64,000 nt of DNA from Streptomyces xiamenensis (GCF_000993785.3 NZ_CP009922.3:1116001-1180000); one strand, 5' to 3'; counted from the first letter of the stretch, positions 8,500-18,553 are shown. The notes: generated by a model not told the origin, from the letters alone. Numbers and translations are program-made.

Positions 8500-9909
8500 T
8501 CAGTCGGTCAGGTCCGCGACGGCCGCCGCGAACGCCTCGCCGCGCTCGTTGTAGTTGGTGAACATGTCCATCGACGCACAGGCCGGGGCCATCAGGACGG
8601 TGTCACCGGGGCGGGCGAGCGCGGTCGCCTCCCGTACGGCGGCGGCCATCGCTTCAGTGTCGGTCCGGTCGAGGCCGACGACCGGGACATCCGGCGCGTG
8701 TCGCGCCAGGGCGTCGGCGATCAGCTGCCGGTCGGCGCCGATCAGTACGGCGCCGCGCAGCCGGCCGGCGGCCGTCTTGACCAGGTCGTCGAAGGTGGCG
8801 CCCTTGGCCAGGCCGCCGGCGATCCACACGATGGACTCGTAGGCGGCCAGCGAGGCCTGGGCGGCGTGGGTGTTGGTGGCCTTCGAGTCGTTCACGTAGG
8901 AGACGCCCGCCACGTCCGCGACGTGCGCGATGCGGTGCGCGTCGGGGGTGAAGGCGCGCAGCCCGTCCCGTACCGCCCTGGGTTCGACGCCGTAGGCGCG
9001 GGCCAGGGCCGCCGCCGCCAGCGCGTTGGCGATGTTGTGCGGGGCGGCCGGGGTCACATCGGTGACCTCGGCCAGCTCCTGGGCCTGCCGGTGGCGCTGG
9101 GGGATGAAGGCGCGGTCGACCAGGACGCCGTCCACCACGCCCAGCTGGGAGGGCCCCGGGGTCCCCAGGGTGAAGCCGATGGCGCGGCAGCCCTCGACCA
9201 CGTCCGCCTCGCGGACCAGGTCCTCGGTGGCGGGGTCGGCCGCGTTGTAGACGCAGGCGACGGTGTTGCCCTCGTAGATCCGGCCCTTGTCGGCGGCGTA
9301 GCCGGCCATCGAGCCGTGCCAGTCGAGGTGGTCGGGGGCGAGGTTGAGCACTGCCGCCGAGTGCGGGCGCACCGAGGGCGCCCAGTGCAGCTGGTAGCTG
9401 GAGAGTTCGACGGCGAGCACGTCGTACGGCTCGCCGGAGAGCACCACGTCGATGATCGGGGTGCCGATGTTGCCGACCGCCGCCGTGCGCAGGCCCGCCG
9501 CCGTGAGGATGGCGGCGAGCATTTGTACGGTGGTGGTCTTGCCGTTGGTGCCGGTGACGGCCAGCCACGGCGGGGCGTCGGGGCCGCGCAGCCGCCAGGC
9601 GATCTCGACGTCGCCGACGACCTCGACCCCGGCCGACCCGGCGGCGGCGAACAGCGCGCTGTCCGGCCGCCAGCCGGGCGAGGTGACCACCAGGTCCGTG
9701 CCCTCCGGGAGGGTGGCGCCGTCGCCGAGCCGCACCGTGATGCCGGTGTGGGCCCGTTCCAGCTCGGCGGCGGCGCCGCGCTGCCGCTCGCCGTCGCCGC
9801 CGTCGACCACCGTGACGCGGGCGCCGAGGCCGGCCAGGGCGCGGGCAGCGGAGATGCCGCTCACGCCGAGTCCGGCGACGGTGATCCGCTGCCCGGAGAA
9901 CTCGCTCAC
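8500..9909 (-). CDS. murD: MurD, UDP-MurNAc-L-alanine:D-glutamate ligase
   Basis: MurD adds D-Glu to UDP-MurNAc-L-Ala in the cytoplasm. It has the N-terminal nucleotide-binding fold (RITVAGLGVSGISAARAL), the Mur-ligase ATP loop AVTGTNGKTTT, the central LNLAPDHLDWHGS and YVNDSKATN, and a C-terminal ligase domain ending near VLMAPACASMDMF. GTG at 9907-9909 overlaps the mraY stop as GTGA. That makes 469 aa, the normal length; a longer reading frame upstream is only out-of-frame mraY sequence. Confidence 0.96.
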   Translation of the reverse strand: MSEFSGQRITVAGLGVSGISAARALAGLGARVTVVDGGDGERQRGAAAELERAHTGITVRLGDGATLPEGTDLVVTSPGWRPDSALFAAAGSAGVEVVGDVEIAWRLRGPDAPPWLAVTGTNGKTTTVQMLAAILTAAGLRTAAVGNIGTPIIDVVLSGEPYDVLAVELSSYQLHWAPSVRPHSAAVLNLAPDHLDWHGSMAGYAADKGRIYEGNTVACVYNAADPATEDLVREADVVEGCRAIGFTLGTPGPSQLGVVDGVLVDRAFIPQRHRQAQELAEVTDVTPAAPHNIANALAAAALARAYGVEPRAVRDGLRAFTPDAHRIAHVADVAGVSYVNDSKATNTHAAQASLAAYESIVWIAGGLAKGATFDDLVKTAAGRLRGAVLIGADRQLIADALARHAPDVPVVGLDRTDTEAMAAAVREATALARPGDTVLMAPACASMDMFTNYNERGEAFAAAVADLTD

Positions 9910-10970
9910 CAGTCCGCCACCCATCCGCCGTAGAAGACTCCGATACCGACAATCACGCAGATGCCCTGGATGATCCAGAATCGGACCACGACCAGAACCT
10001 CGCTCCACCCCTTCAGTTCGAAGTGGTGCTGGAGCGGTGCCATCTTGAACACCCGGCGTCCGGTGAGCCGGAAGGAGCCGACCTGGATCACCACGGACAT
10101 GGTGATCAGGACGAACAGACCGCCCAGCAGGGCCACCAGCAGCTGGGTGCGGGAGACGATGGCCAGACCGGCCAGGGCGCCGCCCAGGGCCAGCGAGCCG
10201 GTGTCGCCCATGAAGATCTTGGCGGGCGAGGTGTTCCACCACAGGAAGCCGAACAGGGCGCCCATCATGGCGGCGGCGACCACGGCGGTGTCCAGCGGGT
10301 CGCGCACCTCGTAACAGGTGGCCCCGGCGGTCAGCTCGTTGGCGCAGGTCTGGCCGTACTGCCACACGCCGATGAAGACATAGGCGCCGAAGACCATCAC
10401 CGAGGCACCGGTGGCCAGGCCGTCCAGGCCGTCGGTCAGGTTCACGCCGTTGGACATCGCCAGGATCATGAACAGCGCCCACAGCACGAACAGCACCGGG
10501 CCGATGGACCAGCCGAAGTCCTGGGTGAAGGACAGGTGCGTGGAGCCGGGGGTCAGGCCGCGCGAGTCGGAGAAGTTCAGCGCGAGGATCGCGAAGGCGA
10601 TACCGACGAAGAACTGGCCGAGCATCTTGGCGCCGGCCCGCAGACCGAGCGAGCGCTGCTTGACGATCTTGATGTAGTCGTCGAGGAAGCCGACCAGGCC
10701 CATCCCGGCGAACAGGAACAGCACCAGCAGCCCGGTGACGGTGGGCGCGGAGCTGGTCATGATCTTGGTCGCGGCGTACGCGATCAGGGTGGCCAGGATG
10801 AACGCGATACCGCCCATGGTGGGGGTGCCACGCTTGCCGGCGTGGCCGCGCGGGCCGTCGTCCCGGATGAACTGGCCGTAGCCCTTGCGGGCGAGCAGCT
10901 TGATCAGGAGCGGGGTGCCGATCAGGGTGAGGAACAGCCCGATGGCACCGGAGAAGAGGATCTGCCTCAT
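9906..10970 (-). CDS. mraY: MraY, phospho-MurNAc-pentapeptide transferase
   Basis: MraY makes lipid I by moving phospho-MurNAc-pentapeptide onto undecaprenyl phosphate. It is a 354 aa polytopic protein. Conserved motifs seen are GTPTMGG, FLDDYIKI (catalytic Asp pair), NLTDGLDGLA, NTSPAKIFMGDTGSLALGG and the His-rich QHHFELKGWSE. The ATG overlaps the murF stop (ATGA) and its own stop overlaps murD, so murF-mraY-murD is one coupled block. Confidence 0.98.
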   Translation of the reverse strand: MRQILFSGAIGLFLTLIGTPLLIKLLARKGYGQFIRDDGPRGHAGKRGTPTMGGIAFILATLIAYAATKIMTSSAPTVTGLLVLFLFAGMGLVGFLDDYIKIVKQRSLGLRAGAKMLGQFFVGIAFAILALNFSDSRGLTPGSTHLSFTQDFGWSIGPVLFVLWALFMILAMSNGVNLTDGLDGLATGASVMVFGAYVFIGVWQYGQTCANELTAGATCYEVRDPLDTAVVAAAMMGALFGFLWWNTSPAKIFMGDTGSLALGGALAGLAIVSRTQLLVALLGGLFVLITMSVVIQVGSFRLTGRRVFKMAPLQHHFELKGWSEVLVVVRFWIIQGICVIVGIGVFYGGWVADW

Positions 10971-12406
10971 CGGGCGGCGACCTCACCAACGCCGTCGACG
11001 TCGCCGGCCAGTGCGATGGCGACCTGCTCCAGGCCCACCGACCTGGACGCCTTCACCAACACCACATCTCCCGGCCGCAACTGACCGCGCAGCAGCTCCA
11101 CCGCTGCCGAAGCGTCGGACACGTGCACCGACTCCTCACCCCACGAACCCTCGTTCTTGGCGCCCATGTCCAGCCAGGCGGCCTCTTGACCGCCCACGGA
11201 CACAAGCTTGCTGACGTTGAGCCGGACGGCGAGCCGTCCGACGGCGTCGTGCTCGGCGAGCGCGTCGTCCCCCAGCTCGGCCATGGCGCCGAGCACCGCC
11301 CACGTACGGCCTCCCCCGGCTCCGGCGGCGCCGCCCATGGCGGCGAGTGCGCGCAGGGCGGCCCGCATGGAATCCGGGTTGGCGTTGTAGGCGTCGTTGA
11401 CGATCGTCACGCCGTCCGCTCGCTCGGTGACCTCCATCCGCCACTTCGAGAGCGGGCCCGCGGCGGAAAGCGTTTGAGCGATCTCCGCAGCGGACATGCC
11501 TACCTCATGCGCAACAGCCGCAGCGGCAAGCGCGTTCGACACATGGTGCTCACCGTACAACCGCATGGTCACGTCGGCGTACCCGGTGGGGGTCTTGAGG
11601 CGGAACGCGGGGCGTCCCTGAGGGGTCAGATGGACGTCTTCGGCGCGGATGTCCGCCTCTTCGGCCTCCCCGAAGAACACGGTACGGGCGCGGGTGCGCT
11701 CGCTCATCGCGCGCACCAGGGGGTCGTCGGCGTTGAGAATCGCCACCCCGCCCTCCTCGGCCGGCGGCAGCCCTTCGACGATCTCGCCCTTGGCCCGCGC
11801 GATCGCCTCCCGGCTGCCGAACTCGCCCAGGTGGGCGGTGCCCACGTTCAGCACCATGCCGATGGTGGGCGGGGCCAGCGTCGTGAGATAGCGGATGTGG
11901 CCGATCCCGCGGGCGCCCATCTCCAGCAGGAGATGACGGGTTTCCCCGGTCAGGCGCAGCGCGGTCAGCGGCAGGCCGATCTCGTTGTTGAACGATTCGG
12001 CGGTGTAGACCGTGGGGCCCACGCGCTCCAGCAGCTGGGCGGTGAGGTCCTTGGTACTCGTCTTGCCGGAGGAGCCGGTGAGGGCGATGACCGGGGTACC
12101 GAGCCGGCGCACCGTGTGCTGGGCGAGGGCACCCAGCGCTTCGGTGACGTCGTCGACCACGACCGTGGGCACCCCGGCGCCGAGGCGGCGGGTGGCCAGG
12201 ACGACGGCCGCGCCGGCGGCGACCGCCCGGTCGGCGAAGTCGTGGCCGTCGACGCGGTCGCCCGGCAGGGCGGCGAACAGGGCGCCGGGGACGGCCTCCC
12301 TGGAGTCGATGACCACGGGCCCGGTGACGGGAGGTGGCGGCTCCGGTATGTCGTGCGGGGTGCCCCGTACGACCGTGACGAGCTCAGCAACGGGAAGAGG
12401 GATCAC
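10967..12406 (-). CDS. murF: MurF, D-Ala-D-Ala adding ligase
   Basis: MurF adds D-Ala-D-Ala to UDP-MurNAc-tripeptide. The ATP loop VIALTGSSGKTSTKD is near residue 110. The family motifs NEIGLPLTALRL, LLLEMGARGIGHI, LNVGTAHLGEFGS and IVNDAYNANPDSM are present, with 479 aa in all. GTG at 12404-12406 overlaps the murE stop by 4 nt. The intact DAYNANPDSMRAAL motif and normal length argue for full activity. Confidence 0.97.
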   Translation of the reverse strand: MIPLPVAELVTVVRGTPHDIPEPPPPVTGPVVIDSREAVPGALFAALPGDRVDGHDFADRAVAAGAAVVLATRRLGAGVPTVVVDDVTEALGALAQHTVRRLGTPVIALTGSSGKTSTKDLTAQLLERVGPTVYTAESFNNEIGLPLTALRLTGETRHLLLEMGARGIGHIRYLTTLAPPTIGMVLNVGTAHLGEFGSREAIARAKGEIVEGLPPAEEGGVAILNADDPLVRAMSERTRARTVFFGEAEEADIRAEDVHLTPQGRPAFRLKTPTGYADVTMRLYGEHHVSNALAAAAVAHEVGMSAAEIAQTLSAAGPLSKWRMEVTERADGVTIVNDAYNANPDSMRAALRALAAMGGAAGAGGGRTWAVLGAMAELGDDALAEHDAVGRLAVRLNVSKLVSVGGQEAAWLDMGAKNEGSWGEESVHVSDASAAVELLRGQLRPGDVVLVKASRSVGLEQVAIALAGDVDGVGEVAAR

Positions 12407-14106
12407 TTCAGTGGGCCTCGCGTGGCGTTGTGGCGTGAGGGCGGATGGGCAACCGCGGCCCGCTCGATGGCGGCACGCAGTTCGGTTCGGTCGTCGAAGG
12501 GCCGGATGACTCCGGCGATGTCCTGGCCCAGCTCGTGGCCCTTGCCGGCCACCAGGACGGTGTCGCCGGCCTCGGCGCGAGCGACGGCCAGGGCGATGGC
12601 GGCGGCGCGGTCCTCCTCCAGGAGAACGGTGCCGCGCTCGTGAACGGGCACCTCGGCGGCGCCGGCGAGCATCGCGGCGAGGATGGCCAGCGGGTCCTCG
12701 GAGCGCGGGTTGTCGGAGGTGAGCACGGCGGTGTCGGCGAGCCGGGCGAGCGCGGCGCCCATGGCGGGCCGCTTGTGCGGGTCGCGGTCGCCGCCGCAGC
12801 CCAGCACGGCGTGCACCTTGCCCTCGGTGACCTTGCGCAGGGCGTACAGCACCGATTCGACGGCGTCCGGCTTGTGCGCGTAGTCCACGACGGCGAGGTA
12901 GGGCTGCCCTGCGTCCACCCGCTCCAGGCGCCCCGGGACGCCGGGGACGGTGGCGATACCGCCGGCCGCGGTGACCGGGTCGATACCGGCCACGGCCAGG
13001 GCGGCGATGGCACCGAGGGTGTTGGCGACGTTGAACGGGCCGGGCAGCGGCGCGGTGGCGGACACCCGTACCCCGCCGGGCCCGATGGCGGTGAAGGTGG
13101 AGCCGAGCGGGCCCAGGGTGACGTCCCCGGCGCGCCAGTCGGCGTCCGGGTGGCCCTCGGCGGAGAAGGTGGTGATCGGGATCTCGGCCTCACCGGCGAG
13201 GCGGCGGCCGTACTCGTCGTCGATGTTGACGACCCCGGCCTGGGCCCTGGCCTTGGTGAACAGCTGCGCCTTGGCGGCGTAGTAGTCGGCCATGTCGGGG
13301 TGGAAGTCGAGGTGCTCGGGGCTGAGGTTGTTGAAGACCGCCACGTCGAAGACGACGCCGTCCACCCGGCCCATCACCAGCGCGTGGCTGGAGACCTCCA
13401 TGGCGAGCGAGGTCACCCCGCGTTCGCGCATCACGGCGAACAGTCCCTGCAGCTCGGTGGCCTCCGGGGTGGTGCGCTCGGACTTCACCCGCTGGTCCCC
13501 GATGCGGGTCTCGACCGTGCCGATCAGCCCGGTCGGCTCGCCCTCCTTGGCCGCGGCCCGTAGCCCGCCTTCCACCAGGTAGGCGGTGGTGGTCTTGCCG
13601 GAGGTGCCGGTGATGCCGATCTTCAGCAGCCCGGCGCCTGGCTCGCCGTAAATGGTGGCGGCCAGCTGACCCATCCGGGTGCGGGGGTCGAGGACCGTGA
13701 GGACGGGCAGCCCGGCGGCGGCGGCGCGTTCGACGCCGGTGGGATCGGTGAGTACGGCCACCGCGCCGCGGCTCGCGGCCTGGGCGCAGAAGTCGGCGCC
13801 GTGGAAGCGGGCGCCGGGCAGCGCGGCGTAGATGTCACCCGGGAGGGCGGCGCGCGAGTCGTGGGTGATGCCGGTGACGGCGGTACCGGCGTGCGCGGCG
13901 GCGGGTTCGGCGACCCCCAGCAGCCCGGCCAGCTGCGCCAGCGGTACGGGGGAGACCCGTGCCGGGCGGGGCGGCGCCGACGGGGTGAGATCAGCGTGGG
14001 GCACGGCGGTGAGCGTACCCGGCGTGGTGGGGGTGCCGCGAAGTGAGGTGCGGCCGGATGCCGCGCCCAGCGGGGCGTTTCCTTCGCCCTCGGTGATCGT
14101 TCTCAC
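12403..14106 (-). CDS. murE: MurE, diaminopimelate-adding ligase
   Basis: MurE adds diaminopimelate to UDP-MurNAc-L-Ala-D-Glu. The ATP loop GTSGKTT is at residues 167-173. The substrate motif SDNPRSEDP, typical of DAP-type rather than Lys-type enzymes, is near the C-terminus, with GCGGDRDPHKRP before it. I start at GTG 14104-14106 (MRTITEGEGN), 20 nt after the ftsI stop. The first 45 residues are a non-conserved Pro/Thr-rich extension common in Streptomyces. Stereochemistry (LL versus meso) cannot be read from this sequence. Confidence 0.95.
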   Translation of the reverse strand: MRTITEGEGNAPLGAASGRTSLRGTPTTPGTLTAVPHADLTPSAPPRPARVSPVPLAQLAGLLGVAEPAAAHAGTAVTGITHDSRAALPGDIYAALPGARFHGADFCAQAASRGAVAVLTDPTGVERAAAAGLPVLTVLDPRTRMGQLAATIYGEPGAGLLKIGITGTSGKTTTAYLVEGGLRAAAKEGEPTGLIGTVETRIGDQRVKSERTTPEATELQGLFAVMRERGVTSLAMEVSSHALVMGRVDGVVFDVAVFNNLSPEHLDFHPDMADYYAAKAQLFTKARAQAGVVNIDDEYGRRLAGEAEIPITTFSAEGHPDADWRAGDVTLGPLGSTFTAIGPGGVRVSATAPLPGPFNVANTLGAIAALAVAGIDPVTAAGGIATVPGVPGRLERVDAGQPYLAVVDYAHKPDAVESVLYALRKVTEGKVHAVLGCGGDRDPHKRPAMGAALARLADTAVLTSDNPRSEDPLAILAAMLAGAAEVPVHERGTVLLEEDRAAAIALAVARAEAGDTVLVAGKGHELGQDIAGVIRPFDDRTELRAAIERAAVAHPPSRHNATRGPLK

Positions 14107-14126
14107 GTGCTTGCTCTCCGCTTCGG

Positions 14127-16037
14127 TCAGTCGTTGGGGTCGAACGTGACGGGAAGGCCCGGAAAGTCCGTGCCGGTGGGCGGGACCTGGAGCGCCTTCA
14201 GGGAGAAGTCCATGACCTCGTTGAAGACCGGTCCGCACACCTTGCTGCCGTTGTAACTGCCTTTGGTGGGGTTCTGCACGGCGCAGTAGACCGTGATGCG
14301 GGGGTTGTCGGCGGGCGCGAAGCCCGCGAACGACGCGGTGTAGCCGGAGTAGCGGCCGGTGAGCGGATCCACCCGGTTGGAGGTACCGGTCTTGCCCGCC
14401 ACCCGGTAGCCGGGGATCTGGGCGGCGCTGCCGGTGCCCTCGGGGGCGGTGACGACGGTCTCCAGTATTTCGCCGAGCGTGGCCGCCGTCTCCTCGCTGA
14501 TCACCCGTTCGCGGGCGGGCTCGGGGGAGGGCTCGTAGGTGCCGTCGGGGCCGGTGTAGCCGCGGATCAGGGTGGGGGCGATGCGCTCGCCGCCGTTGGC
14601 GACGGTGGAGTACACCGAGGCGGCCTGGACAGCGTTGACGGACATGCCCTGGCCGAAGGGGATCGTGTACTGCTGGGAGGTGTTCCAGTCCCCGGGGGCG
14701 GCGAGGATGCCGGAGGTCTCGCCGGGGAAGCCGAGCCCGGTGGGCTGTCCGAAGCCGAAGCGGGTGAGGTAGGAGTGCAGGACCTCGTTCGCCTCGGGCT
14801 GGGTGTCGCCCAGTTCCTCGGCGGCGAGGATGGTGCCGATGTTGCTGGACCGGGCGAGCACGCCGGCCAGGGTGAGGTAGTACGTCTCGTGGTCGTGGTC
14901 GTCGGCGAAGTTGCGGTCGGCGCGCGGCAGCCGGTTGGGGACCGTGACGTGGGTGCCGGGAGTGGCGACGCCCTCCTCGAGGACGGCGGCCATGGTGGCG
15001 ACCTTGAGGGTGGAGCCCGGCTCGTAGGCGTCCAGCAGGGCGGCGTTGCGCAGGACGTCGCTGCTGGTGACCGAGGAAAGATCGTTGGGATCGTAGCCGG
15101 GGGCCCCGGCCAGCGCGAGGATCTCGCCGGTGGTGTTGTCCTGGACGATGACGTAGCCGTCGTCGGCCTTGGACTCCTCGACCTGCCGGCTGATGGCGTT
15201 CTGCGCGGCCCACTGGATGTCGCGGTCGATGGTCAGCTCGATGTCGGTGCCCGGGACGGCGGGCTGCTCCTGGGAACCGGCGGTGGGCACCCGGCGGCCA
15301 CCCGACTGGGCGTAGGTGATGGTGCCGTCCTCGCCGGCCAGCGCGGTGTTGAGCTGGGCCTCCAGGCCACCGCCGCCGACACCCTCGGCGTTGACGAAGC
15401 CGAGGGTGGCCGCGGCCAGGTCACCGCCCGGGTAGACGCGCTTGGCGTTCTTCTCGGCGAAGACGCCGGAGAGCACCTGGTCGCCGGTGCCCTTGGCCGC
15501 GGCCTCGCTGAGGTTGCCGCGCAGGTCCTTGATCTGCCGCCAGATCTGCGGGGTCTGCTTGCGGGCGAGCACGGCGTACCGGGAGTCCGGCTCGGACAGC
15601 AGGGCGGTCAGGGTGTCCTCGTCGCGGTCGAGGATGGGGGCGAGCAGGGCGGCGGCCTGGGCGGGGGCGTCGGGGACGCCCGTCTGTTCCTCGGTGAACA
15701 GGAAGGGGTCGGCGGTGATGTCGTACGCGTCGACGGTGGTGGCCAGCGCGGTGCCGTTGCGGTCGGTGATGTCGCCGCGCTGGGCGGCGAGCGGCACGGT
15801 GACGTAGCGGTTGACGGCGGCCTTGTCGGTGTAGGTGGCGGCGTCCACGGCCTGGACCTGGAGCAGCCGCACGGTGAAGGCCACCATGACGAGGGCGAGG
15901 CCGAGGCTGACGAGCCGCAGCCTGGGGCGCACGGTGGCGGGGCGGGGGTGGCCGCCGCGGGAGCCGCCGGGCTTCCGGGGGCGACGGGGGGCGGGGGGCC
16001 GGGTTCCCCCGCCGCGGTTGCCGGCCGATCCGCTCAC
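14127..16037 (-). CDS. ftsI: FtsI/PbpB, septal class B penicillin-binding protein
   Basis: This transpeptidase crosslinks septal peptidoglycan. A basic tail and one membrane segment (about 41-60) are followed by the PBP dimer domain with RGDITDRNGTALA. The transpeptidase domain has the active serine in STLK (342-345), SSN (397-399) and KTG (549-551), all intact. It has 636 aa, slightly long because of an Arg/Pro/Gly-rich N-terminus. GTG at 16035-16037 overlaps the ftsL stop by 4 nt. Confidence 0.96.
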   Translation of the reverse strand: MSGSAGNRGGGTRPPAPRRPRKPGGSRGGHPRPATVRPRLRLVSLGLALVMVAFTVRLLQVQAVDAATYTDKAAVNRYVTVPLAAQRGDITDRNGTALATTVDAYDITADPFLFTEEQTGVPDAPAQAAALLAPILDRDEDTLTALLSEPDSRYAVLARKQTPQIWRQIKDLRGNLSEAAAKGTGDQVLSGVFAEKNAKRVYPGGDLAAATLGFVNAEGVGGGGLEAQLNTALAGEDGTITYAQSGGRRVPTAGSQEQPAVPGTDIELTIDRDIQWAAQNAISRQVEESKADDGYVIVQDNTTGEILALAGAPGYDPNDLSSVTSSDVLRNAALLDAYEPGSTLKVATMAAVLEEGVATPGTHVTVPNRLPRADRNFADDHDHETYYLTLAGVLARSSNIGTILAAEELGDTQPEANEVLHSYLTRFGFGQPTGLGFPGETSGILAAPGDWNTSQQYTIPFGQGMSVNAVQAASVYSTVANGGERIAPTLIRGYTGPDGTYEPSPEPARERVISEETAATLGEILETVVTAPEGTGSAAQIPGYRVAGKTGTSNRVDPLTGRYSGYTASFAGFAPADNPRITVYCAVQNPTKGSYNGSKVCGPVFNEVMDFSLKALQVPPTGTDFPGLPVTFDPND

Positions 16038-16666
16038 TGGTCCGTCTCCTCCTCGGGCGCCACCGGGTCGGCGGGGTCCACCGGGTCCGTGTCCGGTGTT
16101 CCGGCCGCGGCGCCGTCCTCGCTGCCGTCCGGTCCGGCGTCCGCCGGGCCGCTCTCGTCCGTCGGGTCGGTCCCGTCCGGGGTGTCCGGGTCCTGCGGGG
16201 TCTCCGGGGTCTCCGGGGTGTCCGCCGGGTCCGTACCGTCCGTGCCGTTCGTACCGTCCGTGGTGTCGGACTCCTCGGGGTCCGGTGGCGGTTCCGGGGC
16301 CGGGGAGGGCTCGCCGGTCACGGTGCCGTCGCGGTCCAGGAAGGCGGGCGGGCCGGCCGGGACGAGGCCCAGTTCACGGGCACGTTCGGACAGCGCGCCG
16401 GGCGCCGAGAAGGCGTCCACCTCGGCCTGCAGCGCCTGCTGTTCGTCGGTGAGTTCCTGGGTGTGCCGGCGGAGCTCGCTCAGTTCGAAGGAGCCCTGGT
16501 TGAGCGAGGCGTTCAGCAGCAGCAGGGCCAGCATCCCGGCGCCCAGCAGCAGGACGATCAGCAGCACGAACGGCGTACGGGCGGCGGAGCCGCGGCCCGC
16601 CGGCACCAGACCCGTCAGCCGGGCGATGCGGGTCTGCGGGCCCGGCTCGCGCCGTTTCGGGCTCAC
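16034..16666 (-). CDS. ftsL: FtsL-like septum formation initiator with a long acidic tail
   Basis: This is a bitopic divisome coiled-coil protein. A short basic tail precedes the membrane segment ([20 protein letters not shown], about 33-52) and an FtsL/DivIC-type coiled coil ([25 protein letters not shown], about 62-86). The last ~95 residues, after AFLDRDG, are a low-complexity Asp/Thr/Pro/Glu tail built of GTDGTD, PETPET and PDTPD units. That makes it 210 aa, about twice the size of an ordinary FtsL. It overlaps rsmH and ftsI by 4 nt each. Identity rests on position and topology as much as on sequence. Confidence 0.85.
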   Translation of the reverse strand: MSPKRREPGPQTRIARLTGLVPAGRGSAARTPFVLLIVLLLGAGMLALLLLNASLNQGSFELSELRRHTQELTDEQQALQAEVDAFSAPGALSERARELGLVPAGPPAFLDRDGTVTGEPSPAPEPPPDPEESDTTDGTNGTDGTDPADTPETPETPQDPDTPDGTDPTDESGPADAGPDGSEDGAAAGTPDTDPVDPADPVAPEEETDQ

Positions 16667-17640
16667 CGCACCCGCTCCCGCACCCGCTCGGCGCCGCGCA
16701 ACCGGGCGGGTGCGGCCCGCTTGTTCTCGGCGATCTCCTCGTCGGTGGGCAGTTCGGCGCCCCGGGTGAGCAGCTTCAGCCGTGGCTGGTACTCCTCGGG
16801 GACCACGGGCAGACCGGCCGGGGCCGTGCTGCGGGCGCCGTCCGCCAGCACCCGCTTGACCAGGCGGTCCTCCAGCGAGTGGTAGGAGAGCACCGCGATC
16901 CGGCCGCCGACCGCCAGGGCGTCGACGGCGGCGGGCATGGCGCGCTCCAGGACGGACAGCTCGCCGTTGACCTCGATGCGCAGCGCCTGGAAGGTGCGCT
17001 TGGCCGGGTTGCCACCGGTGCGCTTGGCGGCCTGCGGCAGGGCGTCGCGGATGAGGGTGACCAGGCGGGCGCTGGAGGTCAGCGGCTGCTTCGCCCGTTC
17101 GGCGACGACGGCCTCGACGATCTTGCGGGCGAACTTCTCCTCGCCGTAGGCGCGCAGGATGCGGACGAGTTCACCGGGCGGATAGGTGTTCAGTACCTCG
17201 GCGGCGCTGAGCCCGGTGGTCTGGTCCATCCGCATGTCCAGCGGGGCGTCCTGGGAGTAGGCGAAGCCGCGATCGGCCTCGTCCAGCTGCATGGAGGAGA
17301 CGCCCAGGTCGAAGAGGATGCCGGCGACCCGCGGGGTGCCGAGCCGGGCGAGGACGGCGGGGAGTTCGTCGTACACCGCGTGCACCAGGGTGGCGCGGTC
17401 GCCGTACGGGGCGAGCCGGGCGCCGGCCAGCTCCAGGGCGCGCGTGTCGCGGTCCAGGCCGATGAGCCGGACCTGCGGGAAGGCACCGAGCAGCGCCTCG
17501 CTGTGGCCGCCCAGGCCCAGGGTGCAGTCCACGACGGTGGCGCCGGGCGCGTCGAGCGCGGGCGCGAGCAGGTCGAGGCAGCGCTGGAGCATGACCGGGC
17601 GGTGCCGGGTGTGCGGGGGCCGGTCGTTGCTGGTGGTCAT
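16663..17640 (-). CDS. rsmH: RsmH (MraW), 16S rRNA m4C1402 methyltransferase
   Basis: RsmH uses SAM to methylate N4 of C1402 in the ribosomal P site. The 325 aa protein starts [18 protein letters not shown]. It has the SAM motif [35 protein letters not shown], the [16 protein letters not shown] region and the C-terminal [13 protein letters not shown] motif ([14 protein letters not shown]). I chose ATG 17638-17640; the reading frame stays open for another 100 codons upstream, but that stretch has no homologous character. It is the first gene of the dcw operon here; no mraZ lies upstream. Confidence 0.96.
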   Translation of the reverse strand: MTTSNDRPPHTRHRPVMLQRCLDLLAPALDAPGATVVDCTLGLGGHSEALLGAFPQVRLIGLDRDTRALELAGARLAPYGDRATLVHAVYDELPAVLARLGTPRVAGILFDLGVSSMQLDEADRGFAYSQDAPLDMRMDQTTGLSAAEVLNTYPPGELVRILRAYGEEKFARKIVEAVVAERAKQPLTSSARLVTLIRDALPQAAKRTGGNPAKRTFQALRIEVNGELSVLERAMPAAVDALAVGGRIAVLSYHSLEDRLVKRVLADGARSTAPAGLPVVPEEYQPRLKLLTRGAELPTDEEIAENKRAAPARLRGAERVRERVR

Positions 17641-17713
17641 GCGCCTTCCGAGGTGAGCGGTGCGGTACGAAGACGGTGGCTCTGGCGGCCCGGCCCGCCT
17701 CCCGGTGCGCGTC

Positions 17714-17741
17714 ACCTTAGTCCACACGCCTGGTGGGTCAA
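17714..17741 (-). promoter_or_regulatory. Promoter of the dcw operon upstream of rsmH
   Basis: TTGACC (17736-17741) and TAAGGT (17714-17719) on the minus strand are 16 nt apart, close to the vegetative sigma consensus. A start near 17707 gives a leader of about 67 nt. This is the only strong promoter seen before rsmH-ftsL-ftsI-murE-murF-mraY-murD, which run with at most 20 nt between genes. A GGGTGAC/GTCACCC dyad lies upstream in the same intergenic region. Confidence 0.6.
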
Positions 17742-17902
17742 TCATTGAGGTTCGGGGTGTGTGTTCGTGTTTCGGCCGTGCGCTTCCCGGGGTGACTCCG
17801 GTCACCCCCGGGGGGCGGGTGTGACACGTTTCCGCTGTGACGTCCGGTCTCACGGACGGGCTCCGGTATCCGTGAGCGGGCGCCACGTAATACCGTCGGG
17901 GC

Positions 17903-18418
17903 ATGGCAAAATCGGTCACAGATGAATTGGTCTCAGCCAATCAGCAGTACGCCACGACGTTCACCGATCCCGGGATGGACGCCCGCCCCGTGCGGAAAGT
18001 GGCGATTGTCGCCTGCATGGACGCCCGTCTCGATCTGCACGCCGCGCTCGGCCTGGATCTGGGCGACTGTCACACGATCCGCAACGCGGGCGGCGTGGTC
18101 ACCGAGGACATCATCCGCTCGCTGACCATCTCTCAGCGCGGTCTCGGCACCCGTTCCGTCGTCCTCATCCACCACACCGGCTGTGGCCTGCTGCAACTCA
18201 CCGAGGAGTTCCGGCACGAGCTGGAGCTGGAAGTGGGTCAGAAGCCGAGCTGGGCCGTCGAGTCGTTCACCGATCTGGACCAGGACGTACGCCAGTCGAT
18301 GGCACGCGTGCGGACCTCGCCGTTCCTCTTGCACACTGATGACGTACGCGGATTTGTGTTCGACGTGACCTCGGGTCTGCTCCGCGAGATCGACCCGCAG
18401 GACACCGCCGGCCGGTGA
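17903..18418 (+). CDS. Beta-class carbonic anhydrase family protein
   Basis: The family interconverts CO2 and bicarbonate in the cytoplasm. The zinc ligands are visible as C38 in VACMDARLD and H91-x2-C94 in LIHHTGC, and the Asp40-Arg42 dyad is present. At 171 aa it is one of the short forms typical of actinobacteria and archaea (cab type). It is divergent from rsmH. A TAATAC hexamer (17888-17893) ends 9 nt before the ATG, so the transcript may carry little or no leader. Confidence 0.88.
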   Translation: MAKSVTDELVSANQQYATTFTDPGMDARPVRKVAIVACMDARLDLHAALGLDLGDCHTIRNAGGVVTEDIIRSLTISQRGLGTRSVVLIHHTGCGLLQLTEEFRHELELEVGQKPSWAVESFTDLDQDVRQSMARVRTSPFLLHTDDVRGFVFDVTSGLLREIDPQDTAGR

Positions 18419-18553
18419 CGGCCGGGACCGGGGGCGTGAAGAATGGCTGCCGGAGGGCGACCTCCCGGCACGTTTCCGGTGTCGTCGTATCCGGCAGCGT
18501 CCGCGCCGTTCAGGGTGGGGACCGAGACAGCAGTGCGGGCCGAGGAGGGCCGG

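Noticed and set aside
14107..15213. Extending MurE upstream through the long open frame
   Set aside because: The extra residues are out-of-frame ftsI sequence; the Mur ligase homology begins after the GTG at 14106.
14775..16769. A Gly/Val-rich plus-strand open frame resembling a PE_PGRS-like protein
   Set aside because: It lies opposite ftsI and ftsL, whose catalytic motifs are intact; the Gly/Ser repeats merely complement the ftsL tail.
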